From NCBI RefSeq assembly GCF_017315725.1, contig NZ_JAFLRG010000002.1, positions 1,612,001 through 1,676,000 of the forward strand: a DNA stretch of 64,000 bases. The letters run 5' to 3'. The notes beneath the pieces were generated by a model. That model did not search any database, was not told the DNA's origin, and worked only from the letters and a program-made list of their open reading frames with translations. The stretch is from Trinickia acidisoli (lineage in GTDB: Bacteria; Pseudomonadota; Gammaproteobacteria; Burkholderiales; Burkholderiaceae). Numbering within the stretch: position 1 is the first letter of the stretch; the number at the start of each line of letters is the position of its first letter. Positions 35,147 to 43,829 of this stretch are shown one piece after another. Both the position numbers and the translations under genes were made by a program.

Positions 35147-35542
35147 GATGTTTTCTTCCGACGAATAAGGGTCATTCACATCTTTGGGCATGCCGAACGA
35201 GGGTTGCCTCGCCTACCCATCTGCATATCGGCATCCGTGAGCGGATGTTAAGCAGAACAAAAAGCCGGCGCACCCGGTCTCGATGCATGCATTCGAGCGT
35301 CTCGTACGGGGTAAGTCAACCCAAAATCGCGCGCGTCAACCGTCGCATTGTGCCGCTCACCCCTTATCGGACAAGGCTGCTCATGTTTTAAGCGAATACC
35401 GCGTGGCTTCGCCTCGCTCGGGAAAACCCGCATGAAAGTGTTAAGAGAAACTTAACAGAAGCGCGCGGAATAACTTGCTGGCGTGTCATCATTTTCAAAC
35501 CTAATCTGCTCACCAAGCCATCTTCTTTCAGGGAATGCCCTC
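35147..35542. other. Divergent control region of the chemoreceptor and 5-oxoproline operons
   Basis: About 400 bp without a gene, rich in short inverted repeats. It includes the palindrome at 35440-35456 and the related half site GTTAAGC near 35246. Both divergent promoters must lie here. Confidence 0.5.
35440..35456. promoter_or_regulatory. Palindromic LysR-type operator
   Basis: GTTAAG-AGAAA-CTTAAC is a perfect 17-bp inverted repeat fitting the T-n11-A pattern of LysR boxes. It lies 86 bp before the hydro-lyase start, a suitable place for activation of that operon by the LysR protein at 32640. Confidence 0.55.
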
Positions 35543-36313
35543 ATGCCGCACCGTTTTCGTCAGCTCGTCCGCCGCAAGGACTTCAAAGGACCCACTGCCG
35601 GTCAGTGCGGCGAGTACGCTCAAGCCAATCTCGTCATCATCCCGAGTGCCTACGCCGAAGATTTCCTACGGTTTTGCATTCGAAATCCGAAGGCCTGCCC
35701 GTTGCTCGGCGTCGGCGAACGGGGGCAGTGGAACGTGCCCTCGCTCGGCCAAGATTTGGATCTGCGCACGGACGTGCCCGGCTACAACGTCTATCGCGAC
35801 GGAGTGCTGAGCGAGCAGCCCGACGACATCCTTTCGCTCTGGAACGACGATCTCGTCGCGTTCGCGATCGGTTGTTCGTTTTCCTTCGAGCAAATGCTGG
35901 CGCACGAGCGCATCCCGCTTCGGCACGTCGACGAGGGCGTCAACGTCCCGATGTTCCGCACCCATATCGCCAACGCGCCGGCCGGCCCGTTCGGCGGGCA
36001 GCTCGTGGTATCGATGCGCCCGATGACGGGTGCGCGCGCGATTCGCGCCGTCCAAGTCACGAGCCGCTTCCCGTCCGTACACGGCGCCCCGGTGCATCTT
36101 GGCAACCCTCGCGCGATCGGCATTGCCGATCTGTCGCGCCCCGACTATGGCGACGCCGTGACGATTCACGAAGACGAAGTGCCTGTGTTCTGGGCGTGCG
36201 GCGTGACACCGCAAAGCGCACTCGAAGCGGCGCGCCTGCCCTTCGCCATCGCTCATCGGCCCGGGCACATGCTCGTGACCGACATCCCCAACGCATCGCT
36301 CGCGGTTCTCTGA
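35543..36313 (+). CDS. DUF1445 protein, D-glutamate cyclase-like hydro-lyase
   Basis: 256 aa of the DUF1445 family, historically called putative hydro-lyase. Features: LVRRKDFKGPTAGQ near the N terminus, CPLLGVGERGQW, a FAIGCSFSFEQML segment, and VFWACGVTPQSALEAARLPFAI near the end. The mitochondrial D-glutamate cyclase contains this domain, and that enzyme interconverts D-glutamate and 5-oxo-D-proline. Gene order supports the same chemistry, since a 5-oxoprolinase follows. The ATG at 35543 has GGGA upstream. Cyclase activity is inferred. Confidence 0.85.
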   Translation: MPHRFRQLVRRKDFKGPTAGQCGEYAQANLVIIPSAYAEDFLRFCIRNPKACPLLGVGERGQWNVPSLGQDLDLRTDVPGYNVYRDGVLSEQPDDILSLWNDDLVAFAIGCSFSFEQMLAHERIPLRHVDEGVNVPMFRTHIANAPAGPFGGQLVVSMRPMTGARAIRAVQVTSRFPSVHGAPVHLGNPRAIGIADLSRPDYGDAVTIHEDEVPVFWACGVTPQSALEAARLPFAIAHRPGHMLVTDIPNASLAVL

Positions 36314-36373
36314 CGCGGTGCTTATGTATAGGAACGATAGAAACACCCGCAGCGCAGTACCGAGGAGACATCG

Positions 36374-37693
36374 ATGAACACCGAAGCACATTACCCTGAT
36401 ATTGAACACGCCGACGACAGAAGCGGCGCAGCCGAGGCGGGCCGCGACGACCGCGGCATGTTCGGCTGGTACGGACACCTGGGCGCGAACGAGCGCCGCG
36501 CGTTTTGGAGCTGTAAGGCCGGCTATGCGCTCGACGCAATGGATACGCAGTTCCTGAGCTTCGTCATTCCGGCACTCATCGCCACTTGGGGCTTGACCAA
36601 GGGCGAGGCCGGACTCATCGGCACGGTTACGCTGCTGATGTCCGCGTTGGGCGGCTGGGTTGCGGGCATCCTGTCCGACCGAGTCGGACGCGTGCGCACG
36701 CTGCAGATCACGATTGTCTGGTTCGCCGTGTTTACGCTCGCCTGCGCTTTCGCGCAAAACTTTACGCAGTTGCTCGTCGCACGCGGCTTGATGGGCCTGG
36801 GCTTCGGCGGCGAGTGGACGGCCGGCGCCGTGTTGATCGGCGAAGTGATCCGCGCCCGTGACCGCGGCAAGGCCGTCGGGATGGTTCAAGCCGGCTGGGC
36901 GATCGGCTGGGCTGCGTCGGCCGGGCTCTATATCCTCGTGTTTTCGCTGTTGCCTGCCCACATGGCATGGCGCGCGCTGTTCGCGCTCGGCATTCTTCCT
37001 GCGCCGTTCGTCATCTACGTCCGCCGCTTGGTCGAAGAGCCCGAGGTGCATCGCGTGGCCAAGCAGCACGAGCGCGATACGAACACCACACACTCGTTCA
37101 TGGAGATCTTCAGCGCCGACATGTGGTTCACGACGCTGCGCACAGCGCTGCTCGCGACCGGCGCACAAGGCGGCTACTACGCCATCACGACGTGGCTGCC
37201 GACTTACCTGAAGACCGAGCAGCATCTGAGCGTGGTAGGCACGGGCGGGTACCTTGCCGTGATCATCGTGGGTTCGTATGCCGGCTATCTGTGCGGCGCG
37301 TGGCTATCCGACCGTGTCGGCCGCAAGCTCGCGTTCATCACCTACGCGCTCGCATCGATGGTCATCGCGCTCGCTTATACGCACGTCAAGCTCGACAACA
37401 CGCTGCTCTTGATTCTCGGCTTCCCGCTCGGCTTCTTCGCGTCGGGCATCTTCTCCGGCATGGGCGCGTTCATGTCCGAGTTGTTTCCGACGCGTGTGCG
37501 CGGGTCCGGTCAAGGCTTTTGCTACAACTTCGGCCGTGCGGTCGGCGCCGCCTTCCCGTTCCTCATCGGCATGGTGGCTCAAAAGATGACGCTCGGCGCC
37601 ACTATCGGTACCTTCGCGGCCGTCGCCTACGGCGTCGTGATCCTGGCAGCCCTGACACTGCCCGAGACGCGCGGCGCACAACTGAAATACTGA
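36374..37693 (+). CDS. MFS transporter
   Basis: A permease of 439 aa with 12 membrane segments. The MFS signature between segments 2 and 3 is GILSDRVGRVRTLQI, repeated after segment 8 as WLSDRVGRKLAF. The N terminus is long and acidic. It resembles the sialate/aromatic acid:H+ symporter (SHS/AAHS) groups. GAGGAGA precedes the ATG. Placed between the cyclase-like gene and the 5-oxoprolinase, it probably imports 5-oxoproline, D-glutamate or a related acid. Confidence 0.88.
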   Translation: MNTEAHYPDIEHADDRSGAAEAGRDDRGMFGWYGHLGANERRAFWSCKAGYALDAMDTQFLSFVIPALIATWGLTKGEAGLIGTVTLLMSALGGWVAGILSDRVGRVRTLQITIVWFAVFTLACAFAQNFTQLLVARGLMGLGFGGEWTAGAVLIGEVIRARDRGKAVGMVQAGWAIGWAASAGLYILVFSLLPAHMAWRALFALGILPAPFVIYVRRLVEEPEVHRVAKQHERDTNTTHSFMEIFSADMWFTTLRTALLATGAQGGYYAITTWLPTYLKTEQHLSVVGTGGYLAVIIVGSYAGYLCGAWLSDRVGRKLAFITYALASMVIALAYTHVKLDNTLLLILGFPLGFFASGIFSGMGAFMSELFPTRVRGSGQGFCYNFGRAVGAAFPFLIGMVAQKMTLGATIGTFAAVAYGVVILAALTLPETRGAQLKY

Positions 37694-37722
37694 TTTCCTA
37701 ACATCCTCTTCGATCGAAAGAC

Positions 37723-40700
37723 ATGAAAAACGACTCCACTCAAATTATTTCGGACTCCGAACGATGGCAGTTTTGGATCGACCGTGGAGGCACGTTCACG
37801 GACATCGTCGCGCGACGCCCCGACGGCGTGCTCGTCACGCACAAGGTGCTGTCCGAGAATCCCGAGCGCTACCGCGATTCGGCCGTGCAGGGGATCCGCG
37901 AATTGCTCGGCGTGCCGACGGGCGCGCCGGTGCCTGCCGAGTTGATCGAATGCGTTCGGATGGGCACGACGGTTGCGACGAATGCGTTGCTCGAACGCAA
38001 GGGCGAGCGAACCGTGCTCGCGATCACGAAGGGCTTCGCCGATGCACTGCGCATCGCGTATCAAAACCGGCCGAAGCTGTTCGTGCGCAATATCGAATTG
38101 CCGACGTTGCTTTACGAGCGCGTCGTCGAGATCGACGAGCGTATCGGCGCGCGGGGCGAAGCGGTCCGCGCACTCGATGAAGCGGGTGCACGTTCCTCGC
38201 TGCAGCGTGCCTACGACGAAGGCATTCGCTCATGCGCCATCGTGTTGATGCATGCTTATCGGCATCCCGAGCATGAGCGCGTACTGAAGGCGATCGCACA
38301 AGACATCGGCTTTACGCAGATTTCCGTGAGCCACGAAGTGAGCCCGCTCATGAAGCTCGTCTCACGTGGCGATACGACCGTCGTCGATGCCTACCTCTCG
38401 CCCGTCTTGCGTCACTATGTGCGGCAGGTCGAACGCGAGCTGGGCCCCGTGCCGCTGCAGTTCATGCAGAGCAACGGCGGCTTGACCGATGCTCACCGCT
38501 TTCAAGGCAAGGATGCGATCTTGTCGGGACCGGCCGGCGGCATCGTCGGCGCGGCACAAGTGGCCGCGCTCGCGGGCTTCGACCGCATCATCGGCTTCGA
38601 CATGGGCGGCACGTCGACCGACGTCACGCACTATGCGGGCGAGTACGAGCGCGATTTCGTCACGGAAGTGGCCGGCGTACGTATTCGCGCGCCGATGATG
38701 AAAATTCATACCGTCGCGGCAGGCGGCGGCTCCATCTGCAGCTTCGATGGCGCACGCTTTCGCGTCGGCCCTGAAAGTGCCGGCGCGAATCCCGGCCCAG
38801 CTTCGTACCGGCGCGGTGGCCCGCTGACCGTTACGGACTGCAACGTCATGACGGGCAAGCTCGATCCGCAGTGGTTTCCGAAGGTGTTCGGTCCCGAAGG
38901 CAACGAGCCGCTCGACGATGCGATCGTGCGCCAGCGCTTCGCCGAGTTGGCTGCCAACGTGGCGAGCACAACCGGCATCGAGCGCAAGCCCGAGGAGGTA
39001 GCCGAAGGGTTCTTGAAGATCGCGGTCGAGAACATGGCCAACGCGATCAAGCAGATCTCCGTGCAGCGCGGGTATGACGTGACGCAATACACGCTTGCCT
39101 GCTTCGGCGGCGCGGGTGGACAGCACGCGTGTCTCGTGGCCGACGCGCTCGGCATGACGCGTGTCTTCATCCATCCGCTCGCGGGCGTGTTGTCGGCATA
39201 CGGGATGGGTTTGGCCGACGTACGCGCATTGCGCCAGCGCGCGCTCGAAGTGCCGCTCGACAATCGCGCCCTCGCCGCTTGCGAAACCGCATTCATCGAC
39301 CTCGCCGAAACCGCACGCGACGAAGTGGCCTCGCAGCGCATCGACGACAATCGAATCACGCTTTGCTACAAGCTGCACGTCAAATACGACGGCACCGATA
39401 CCGCGCTCGAAGTCGATTTCGACCAAGACGTGGCGCCCGTGGTCGCACAGTTCGAGACGCTTTACCGGACCCGCTACGGCTTCCTGATGCCCAATCGCGC
39501 GTTGATCGTCGAGGCCGTGGCCGTCGAAGCGATCGGCCGCACGCAGCAAGCCGACGATGAACGTTGGCCGCTGGCCGACGATGCATCGACCGAACCGTCG
39601 CCGCTCGCGATCACGCGCGTCTTCACCGGCGGCCAATGGCGCGCAACGCCGGTCTACGATCGCGATGCGATGGCGCCTGGCGCAAAGATCGATGGCCCGG
39701 CGATCATCAAGGAGAGCACCGGCACGACGATCGTCGAACCGGGGTGGCAGCTCGTGGTGACACGCCACAACCATATGGTTGCCGAGCGCACGGTACCGCT
39801 CGAAGCGCGGCATGCGGCCGGCACGCAAGCCGACCCGGTACTGCTCGAAGTCTTCAACAATCTGTTCATGTCGATCGCCGAACAGATGGGCGTGACGCTC
39901 GCGAACACGTCGTATTCGGTCAACATCAAGGAACGCTTGGACTTTTCGTGCGCGCTGTTCGACGCGGACGGCAACTTGATCGCGAACGCACCGCATATGC
40001 CCGTGCATCTGGGCTCGATGGGCGAAAGCGTGCGCACCGTCATCGACCGCCGCACCGGCACGATGCGTCCGGGCGATGCATTCGCGTTGAATGCGCCCTA
40101 CGCGGGCGGCACGCACCTGCCCGACGTGACGATCATCATGCCGGTGTTCGCTTCGGGGTCGAGCGAACCGATGTTCTATGTCGCCGCGCGCGGTCACCAT
40201 GCGGATATCGGCGGCGTGACGCCCGGATCGATGCCTCCCGACTCGGTTCACGTCGACGAGGAAGGCGTGCTGCTCGACAACGTGCAACTCGTGGCCGAAG
40301 GCCGTTTCCTCGAGGGTCGCATTCGCGACAAGCTGCTTTCGGGCCCGTGGCCCGTGCGCAACGTCGAGCAGAATCTCGCCGACCTGCGTGCGCAAGTGGC
40401 CTCCTGCACGAAGGGTGCGCAAGAACTCGACCGCATGTGTAGTCAGTTCGGGCTCGATACGGTGCGCGCGTATATGCAGCACGTACAGGACAACGCGGAG
40501 GAGGTCGTACGCCGCACGCTGTCGGTGCTGAAAGACGGGCGCTTCGAATATGCGTTCGACGACGGCGCCAAGATCGTCGTCAACGTATCGATCGACAAGG
40601 TCCAACGCTCGGCGGTCGTCGACTTCGCCGGCACGAGCGAGCAGCAGCCGAACAATTTCAATGCGCCGTCCGCGATCTGCAAGGCAGCGGTGCTGTATGT

Positions 40701-41358
40701 CTTCCGCACGCTCGTCGACGAAGACATTCCGCTCAATGCAGGTTGCCTGAAGCCGCTCGACATCAGGATTCCTGAAGGTTCGATGCTGAACCCGCGCTAT
40801 CCGGCGGCTGTCGTGGCCGGTAACGTGGAGACGTCGCAAGTCGTCACCGACGCGCTCTATGGGGCGCTCGGCGTGATGGCGGGCGCGCAGGGCACGATGA
40901 ACAACTTCACGTTCGGCAACGATCATGTTCAGTACTACGAAACGATTTGCGGCGGTGCGGGTGCCGGGCCGACATTCGACGGCTGCAGTGCGGTGCAAAC
41001 GCATATGACGAACTCGCGTTTGACCGATCCCGAGGTACTCGAATGGCGTTTCCCAGTGCGGCTCGATTCGTTCGGCGTTCGCCGCGGCAGTGGCGGCGAG
41101 GGGCGTCATCGCGGCGGTGACGGCACCGAGCGGCGCGTGCGCTTTCTCGAACCGATGACGGCCGTTATGCTCGCCAACCGCCGTCTCGTGCCGCCGTTCG
41201 GGCTCGCAGGCGGAGCACCGGGCGCAAGCGGCGTGAATTGGATCGAGCGCAAGGACGGCACGCGCGAGGATTTCGGCGCGCGGCATCGGATGCAGGTAAC
41301 GGCAGACGATGTCGTCGTGATTCAGACACCGGGGGGAGGCGGATACGGCGCGGCTTGA
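37723..41358 (+). CDS. 5-oxoprolinase (fused HyuA-HyuB type)
   Basis: An ATP-dependent enzyme of 1211 aa that opens the 5-oxoproline ring to glutamate. The N-terminal hydantoinase A part starts FWIDRGGTFTDIVARRPDG (nucleotide-binding region) and has ILSGPAGGIVGAAQ near 270 and IGFDMGGTSTDVTH. The hydantoinase B part begins near residue 705 (LLEVFNNLFMSIAEQMG) with IANAPHMPVHLGSMGESV, and ends with the Gly-rich TPGGGGYGAA. The fused form matches eukaryotic OPLAH. Hydantoinases look similar, but fusion and neighbours favour 5-oxoproline. Confidence 0.92.
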   Translation: MKNDSTQIISDSERWQFWIDRGGTFTDIVARRPDGVLVTHKVLSENPERYRDSAVQGIRELLGVPTGAPVPAELIECVRMGTTVATNALLERKGERTVLAITKGFADALRIAYQNRPKLFVRNIELPTLLYERVVEIDERIGARGEAVRALDEAGARSSLQRAYDEGIRSCAIVLMHAYRHPEHERVLKAIAQDIGFTQISVSHEVSPLMKLVSRGDTTVVDAYLSPVLRHYVRQVERELGPVPLQFMQSNGGLTDAHRFQGKDAILSGPAGGIVGAAQVAALAGFDRIIGFDMGGTSTDVTHYAGEYERDFVTEVAGVRIRAPMMKIHTVAAGGGSICSFDGARFRVGPESAGANPGPASYRRGGPLTVTDCNVMTGKLDPQWFPKVFGPEGNEPLDDAIVRQRFAELAANVASTTGIERKPEEVAEGFLKIAVENMANAIKQISVQRGYDVTQYTLACFGGAGGQHACLVADALGMTRVFIHPLAGVLSAYGMGLADVRALRQRALEVPLDNRALAACETAFIDLAETARDEVASQRIDDNRITLCYKLHVKYDGTDTALEVDFDQDVAPVVAQFETLYRTRYGFLMPNRALIVEAVAVEAIGRTQQADDERWPLADDASTEPSPLAITRVFTGGQWRATPVYDRDAMAPGAKIDGPAIIKESTGTTIVEPGWQLVVTRHNHMVAERTVPLEARHAAGTQADPVLLEVFNNLFMSIAEQMGVTLANTSYSVNIKERLDFSCALFDADGNLIANAPHMPVHLGSMGESVRTVIDRRTGTMRPGDAFALNAPYAGGTHLPDVTIIMPVFASGSSEPMFYVAARGHHADIGGVTPGSMPPDSVHVDEEGVLLDNVQLVAEGRFLEGRIRDKLLSGPWPVRNVEQNLADLRAQVASCTKGAQELDRMCSQFGLDTVRAYMQHVQDNAEEVVRRTLSVLKDGRFEYAFDDGAKIVVNVSIDKVQRSAVVDFAGTSEQQPNNFNAPSAICKAAVLYVFRTLVDEDIPLNAGCLKPLDIRIPEGSMLNPRYPAAVVAGNVETSQVVTDALYGALGVMAGAQGTMNNFTFGNDHVQYYETICGGAGAGPTFDGCSAVQTHMTNSRLTDPEVLEWRFPVRLDSFGVRRGSGGEGRHRGGDGTERRVRFLEPMTAVMLANRRLVPPFGLAGGAPGASGVNWIERKDGTREDFGARHRMQVTADDVVVIQTPGGGGYGAA

Positions 41359-41404
41359 GAACGTGTCGTAATGAGTTGTAGTGTGTTGGAGTAAGTTGCA
41401 TCGG

Positions 41405-41438
41405 AGGCGGCGTCGCGGCATTGGCTGTGGCGCCGCCT
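41405..41438 (+). terminator. Terminator-like hairpin after the 5-oxoprolinase gene
   Basis: AGGCGGCG (41405-41412) pairs with CGCCGCCT (41431-41438) across an 18-nt loop; a short TT run follows. It lies 47 bp after the stop codon and probably ends the operon. Confidence 0.55.
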
Positions 41439-41654
41439 TTCGCTTGAGTGAGTCACGCTGCGCTCCCGTTGAATCGCTGCTTCATGGCTCTCCCGCCACA
41501 GACCTTCATCAGACCTTCATCCGGCCGTTGCAAGATTTGCAATCGCACTGATATGCTGTGATCCCACTGCCGCGGCTGAGCACTGCACCGCCCAAGCATC
41601 TGGTAAAAACCCTGATAAGTAGTATCACGATAACAGGCAAGGAGGTGAATACCT

Positions 41655-42878
41655 ATGCCAGCATTTGCGTCGCCAGTATTCACCGTCTTTAACCACGGGA
41701 CATGCGCCAGCCGCGATGGGACCGGCGAAATCGTCGCTGAATTCGGCCGTCTCGCCGCGGGCACCGAATATAAAGACTTTCTCATTTGCGATGGCCCCGG
41801 CAGCAGCCCGACGACGAGCGTGATCCCGGGGCAATTCAATCCGTTCACGCGCGACAAGCAGCCCAAGGCGACTTTCGGCAACAAGGAATTAGGTCATACC
41901 CACATTAATTGGAAGGTGACCGGCGTGATGTCGGGCGCGGGGTGGGATGACAACGTCATGCACGCCGTCGCGACGATCGCGGAACTGAGCCCTGCCCCGA
42001 AAACGGTGAACATGCTCGGGTGGAGCCGCGGCGCAGTGACTTGCACGAAGCTCGCCTATAAGCTTCGCGAGATCTTCCCTGACATCGCCGTCAACATTTT
42101 CGCCGTCGATCCTGTCGCCGGGATAGGCAATAAGAGTGACGTCGACGCCAGCACTATCCGCGGCAACGTCAAGAATTATTTAGCAGTCCTATCGATGCAC
42201 GAGACCCGAGGCTTCTTCAAGCCTCAAGATGCCAAGCGCGTGACGTTCACCAATGCCGCGACGAACGCGGTGTTCGTACCGTTTCCGGGCAATCACAGCG
42301 GCCAAGTCAATCTCGACAAGAACGTGAGCAAGAACCAGGGCGAAGCGGCCCAGATGGTATGGTTCCTAGCGTGGAAGTTTCTCGATCATTTCGGAACGCG
42401 GTTCATTTCGCCTCCTTCGCCCAGTTACAACGAATTGGAACAGTGCAACTTGTACGCGAAGATGAAGCAGAAGATGCCGGGGTACAAGAAAACGAGCCCG
42501 GGCACGATTGCATCGGCTTTCATGGGCGGCGGCAAGACGCGGGACTACCTCAATAACCGCATCGATCAGTACGTCAAGTTCTCTGACTTCTTTATCAGCG
42601 AGCACCATCGCCGCATATTCAAGCGGACGCTGCCTCATTTGTATCGGTGGGTGTTCGAGAATCAGGGAAGCGATACGGCGGCGGTCATTCAAGATTTCAA
42701 GAAGGCGGAATTCTATCCGGCGCTCAAGCAGACGCTGGTCGATGCCGGGTTCCAGCAGACGCGACTGAGCGGGGTGCCCACGGTACTGTTGCCGATTCGC
42801 GGCGGCGGACAACAGGCGGTCGACATCTCCGCGCAGCAGCTCACGGCGAGCATGTCGAGCATGGGTCTTTATGTTTGA
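41655..42878 (+). CDS. Tle-like (DUF2235-type) lipase or alpha/beta hydrolase
   Basis: 407 aa. The pattern matches type VI secretion lipase effectors of the DUF2235 kind: an N-terminal strand VFTVFNHGTCASRDG, the nucleophile elbow MLGWSRGAVTC (Ser124), an acid in FAVDPVAGIG (Asp152), and a His in FPGNHSGQV (His214). No signal peptide. The second half is unfamiliar. A near-perfect AAGGAGGTGA sits before the ATG, so it can be strongly translated. No vgrG, PAAR or obvious immunity gene is next to it. It could also be a housekeeping esterase. Confidence 0.68.
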   Translation: MPAFASPVFTVFNHGTCASRDGTGEIVAEFGRLAAGTEYKDFLICDGPGSSPTTSVIPGQFNPFTRDKQPKATFGNKELGHTHINWKVTGVMSGAGWDDNVMHAVATIAELSPAPKTVNMLGWSRGAVTCTKLAYKLREIFPDIAVNIFAVDPVAGIGNKSDVDASTIRGNVKNYLAVLSMHETRGFFKPQDAKRVTFTNAATNAVFVPFPGNHSGQVNLDKNVSKNQGEAAQMVWFLAWKFLDHFGTRFISPPSPSYNELEQCNLYAKMKQKMPGYKKTSPGTIASAFMGGGKTRDYLNNRIDQYVKFSDFFISEHHRRIFKRTLPHLYRWVFENQGSDTAAVIQDFKKAEFYPALKQTLVDAGFQQTRLSGVPTVLLPIRGGGQQAVDISAQQLTASMSSMGLYV

Positions 42879-42918
42879 TCGATGAGTTCAAGGGGCGCTT
42901 GCGCGCCCGCTCAGTCGT

Positions 42919-42942
42919 TAGCCCGTTGTAACTTACGGGCTA
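42919..42942. terminator. Bidirectional hairpin between lipase and Fic genes
   Basis: TAGCCCGT and ACGGGCTA form a perfect 8-bp stem with an 8-nt loop. The hairpin overlaps the Fic stop codon and lies 40 bp beyond the lipase stop. There is no T run, so termination in either direction is plausible but unproven. Confidence 0.45.
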
Positions 42943-43695
42943 GTCGCGCCTTCCAAGCAGATCGAGATACGCCGCGAGCGTGCGTTCAAGCGCCTCGGCA
43001 ACGAGTCGCGTAATGATGCTGTACTCGCCCGTCACGCATGCCCGATCCAGCGCCTCGTAGTAAGCCAGACGCTCCTCTTGTCGAATCACCGCCGGCGGAT
43101 AACCGGACTTCATCAACTCGAGATTGAGAAGCAGCCGGCCCGTTCGGCCGTTTCCATCGGAGAACGGATGAATTTTCGCGAACCGTGTATGCAGCTCGGC
43201 AGCACGCGCGACGGGGTGCGTATCCGTTGCGCTCGCATGCCAGCCGATGAGCGCGTCCATTTCGGCCGGCAGCAGCGAGAAATCCGGAGGCGTCGTGCTT
43301 GCGCCCGAGATCACCGCGTTCTCACGGCGATACTGGCCCGCCTCTTTATCGTCGATACCCTTGAGCACGCGAGCGTGAATATGACGGATCTGTGACTCCG
43401 ATAGTCCCTCGTCACTACCGACGATGTCCTCGACGTAGAGAATCGCGTCGCGGTGATTCGTCACTGCGATATGTTCGCGAAGCAATTTTCCGCCTACCGC
43501 GATTCCCTCGAGCACGACCTTCGTTTCATGCAGCGAAAGCGTGTTGCCCTCGATCGCATTCGAGTGATAGGTCAATTCCAGCATCAGCGCGTCACGCAGC
43601 GACCCCAGCGTATTGAGCGGCAGCGGACGTGCCACGTCGAGTTTTGCCTTGTCGGCATCGATAGTGTGGAGCAAGGCGTGTAAGGACGAATCCAT
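42940..43695 (-). CDS. Fic-domain protein (class II, self-inhibited)
   Basis: 251 aa. The Fic active site is HPFSDGNGRTGR (His176), which transfers AMP or a similar group to target hydroxyls. An inhibitory helix lies at the N terminus, YHSNAIEGN (residues 44-51), with the S-x3-E-G motif of class II proteins, so the enzyme can be held inactive by its own Glu. A C-terminal helical segment probably dimerises. The start at 43695 is the conserved MDSSL. It is not near a type III or IV secretion gene, so a host-cell effector role is unlikely. Confidence 0.88.
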   Translation of the reverse strand: MDSSLHALLHTIDADKAKLDVARPLPLNTLGSLRDALMLELTYHSNAIEGNTLSLHETKVVLEGIAVGGKLLREHIAVTNHRDAILYVEDIVGSDEGLSESQIRHIHARVLKGIDDKEAGQYRRENAVISGASTTPPDFSLLPAEMDALIGWHASATDTHPVARAAELHTRFAKIHPFSDGNGRTGRLLLNLELMKSGYPPAVIRQEERLAYYEALDRACVTGEYSIITRLVAEALERTLAAYLDLLGRRD

Positions 43696-43829
43696 GAAGT
43701 CACCGGTGCGTTCGGAAGGCCCACATTGTATCGCTCCGGCGTATGCCGGAGCCGCTTGCCTTCGCTTGAACCGAATCGAGCCGAACCGGGCGGCCCCGTG
43801 CGACGCAGGACTCGCCCTACTCGACCGAA

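Noticed and set aside
38362..41421. 1019-codon open frame on the minus strand
   Set aside because: It is antisense to the 5-oxoprolinase gene. High G+C and regular codon use keep the opposite frame open. It has no domain, and the plus-strand gene is certain.
41655..43695. Lipase and Fic as a toxin-immunity or two-toxin locus
   Set aside because: The two genes converge, are separated by a hairpin and show no immunity-type features, so neighbourhood alone does not link them.
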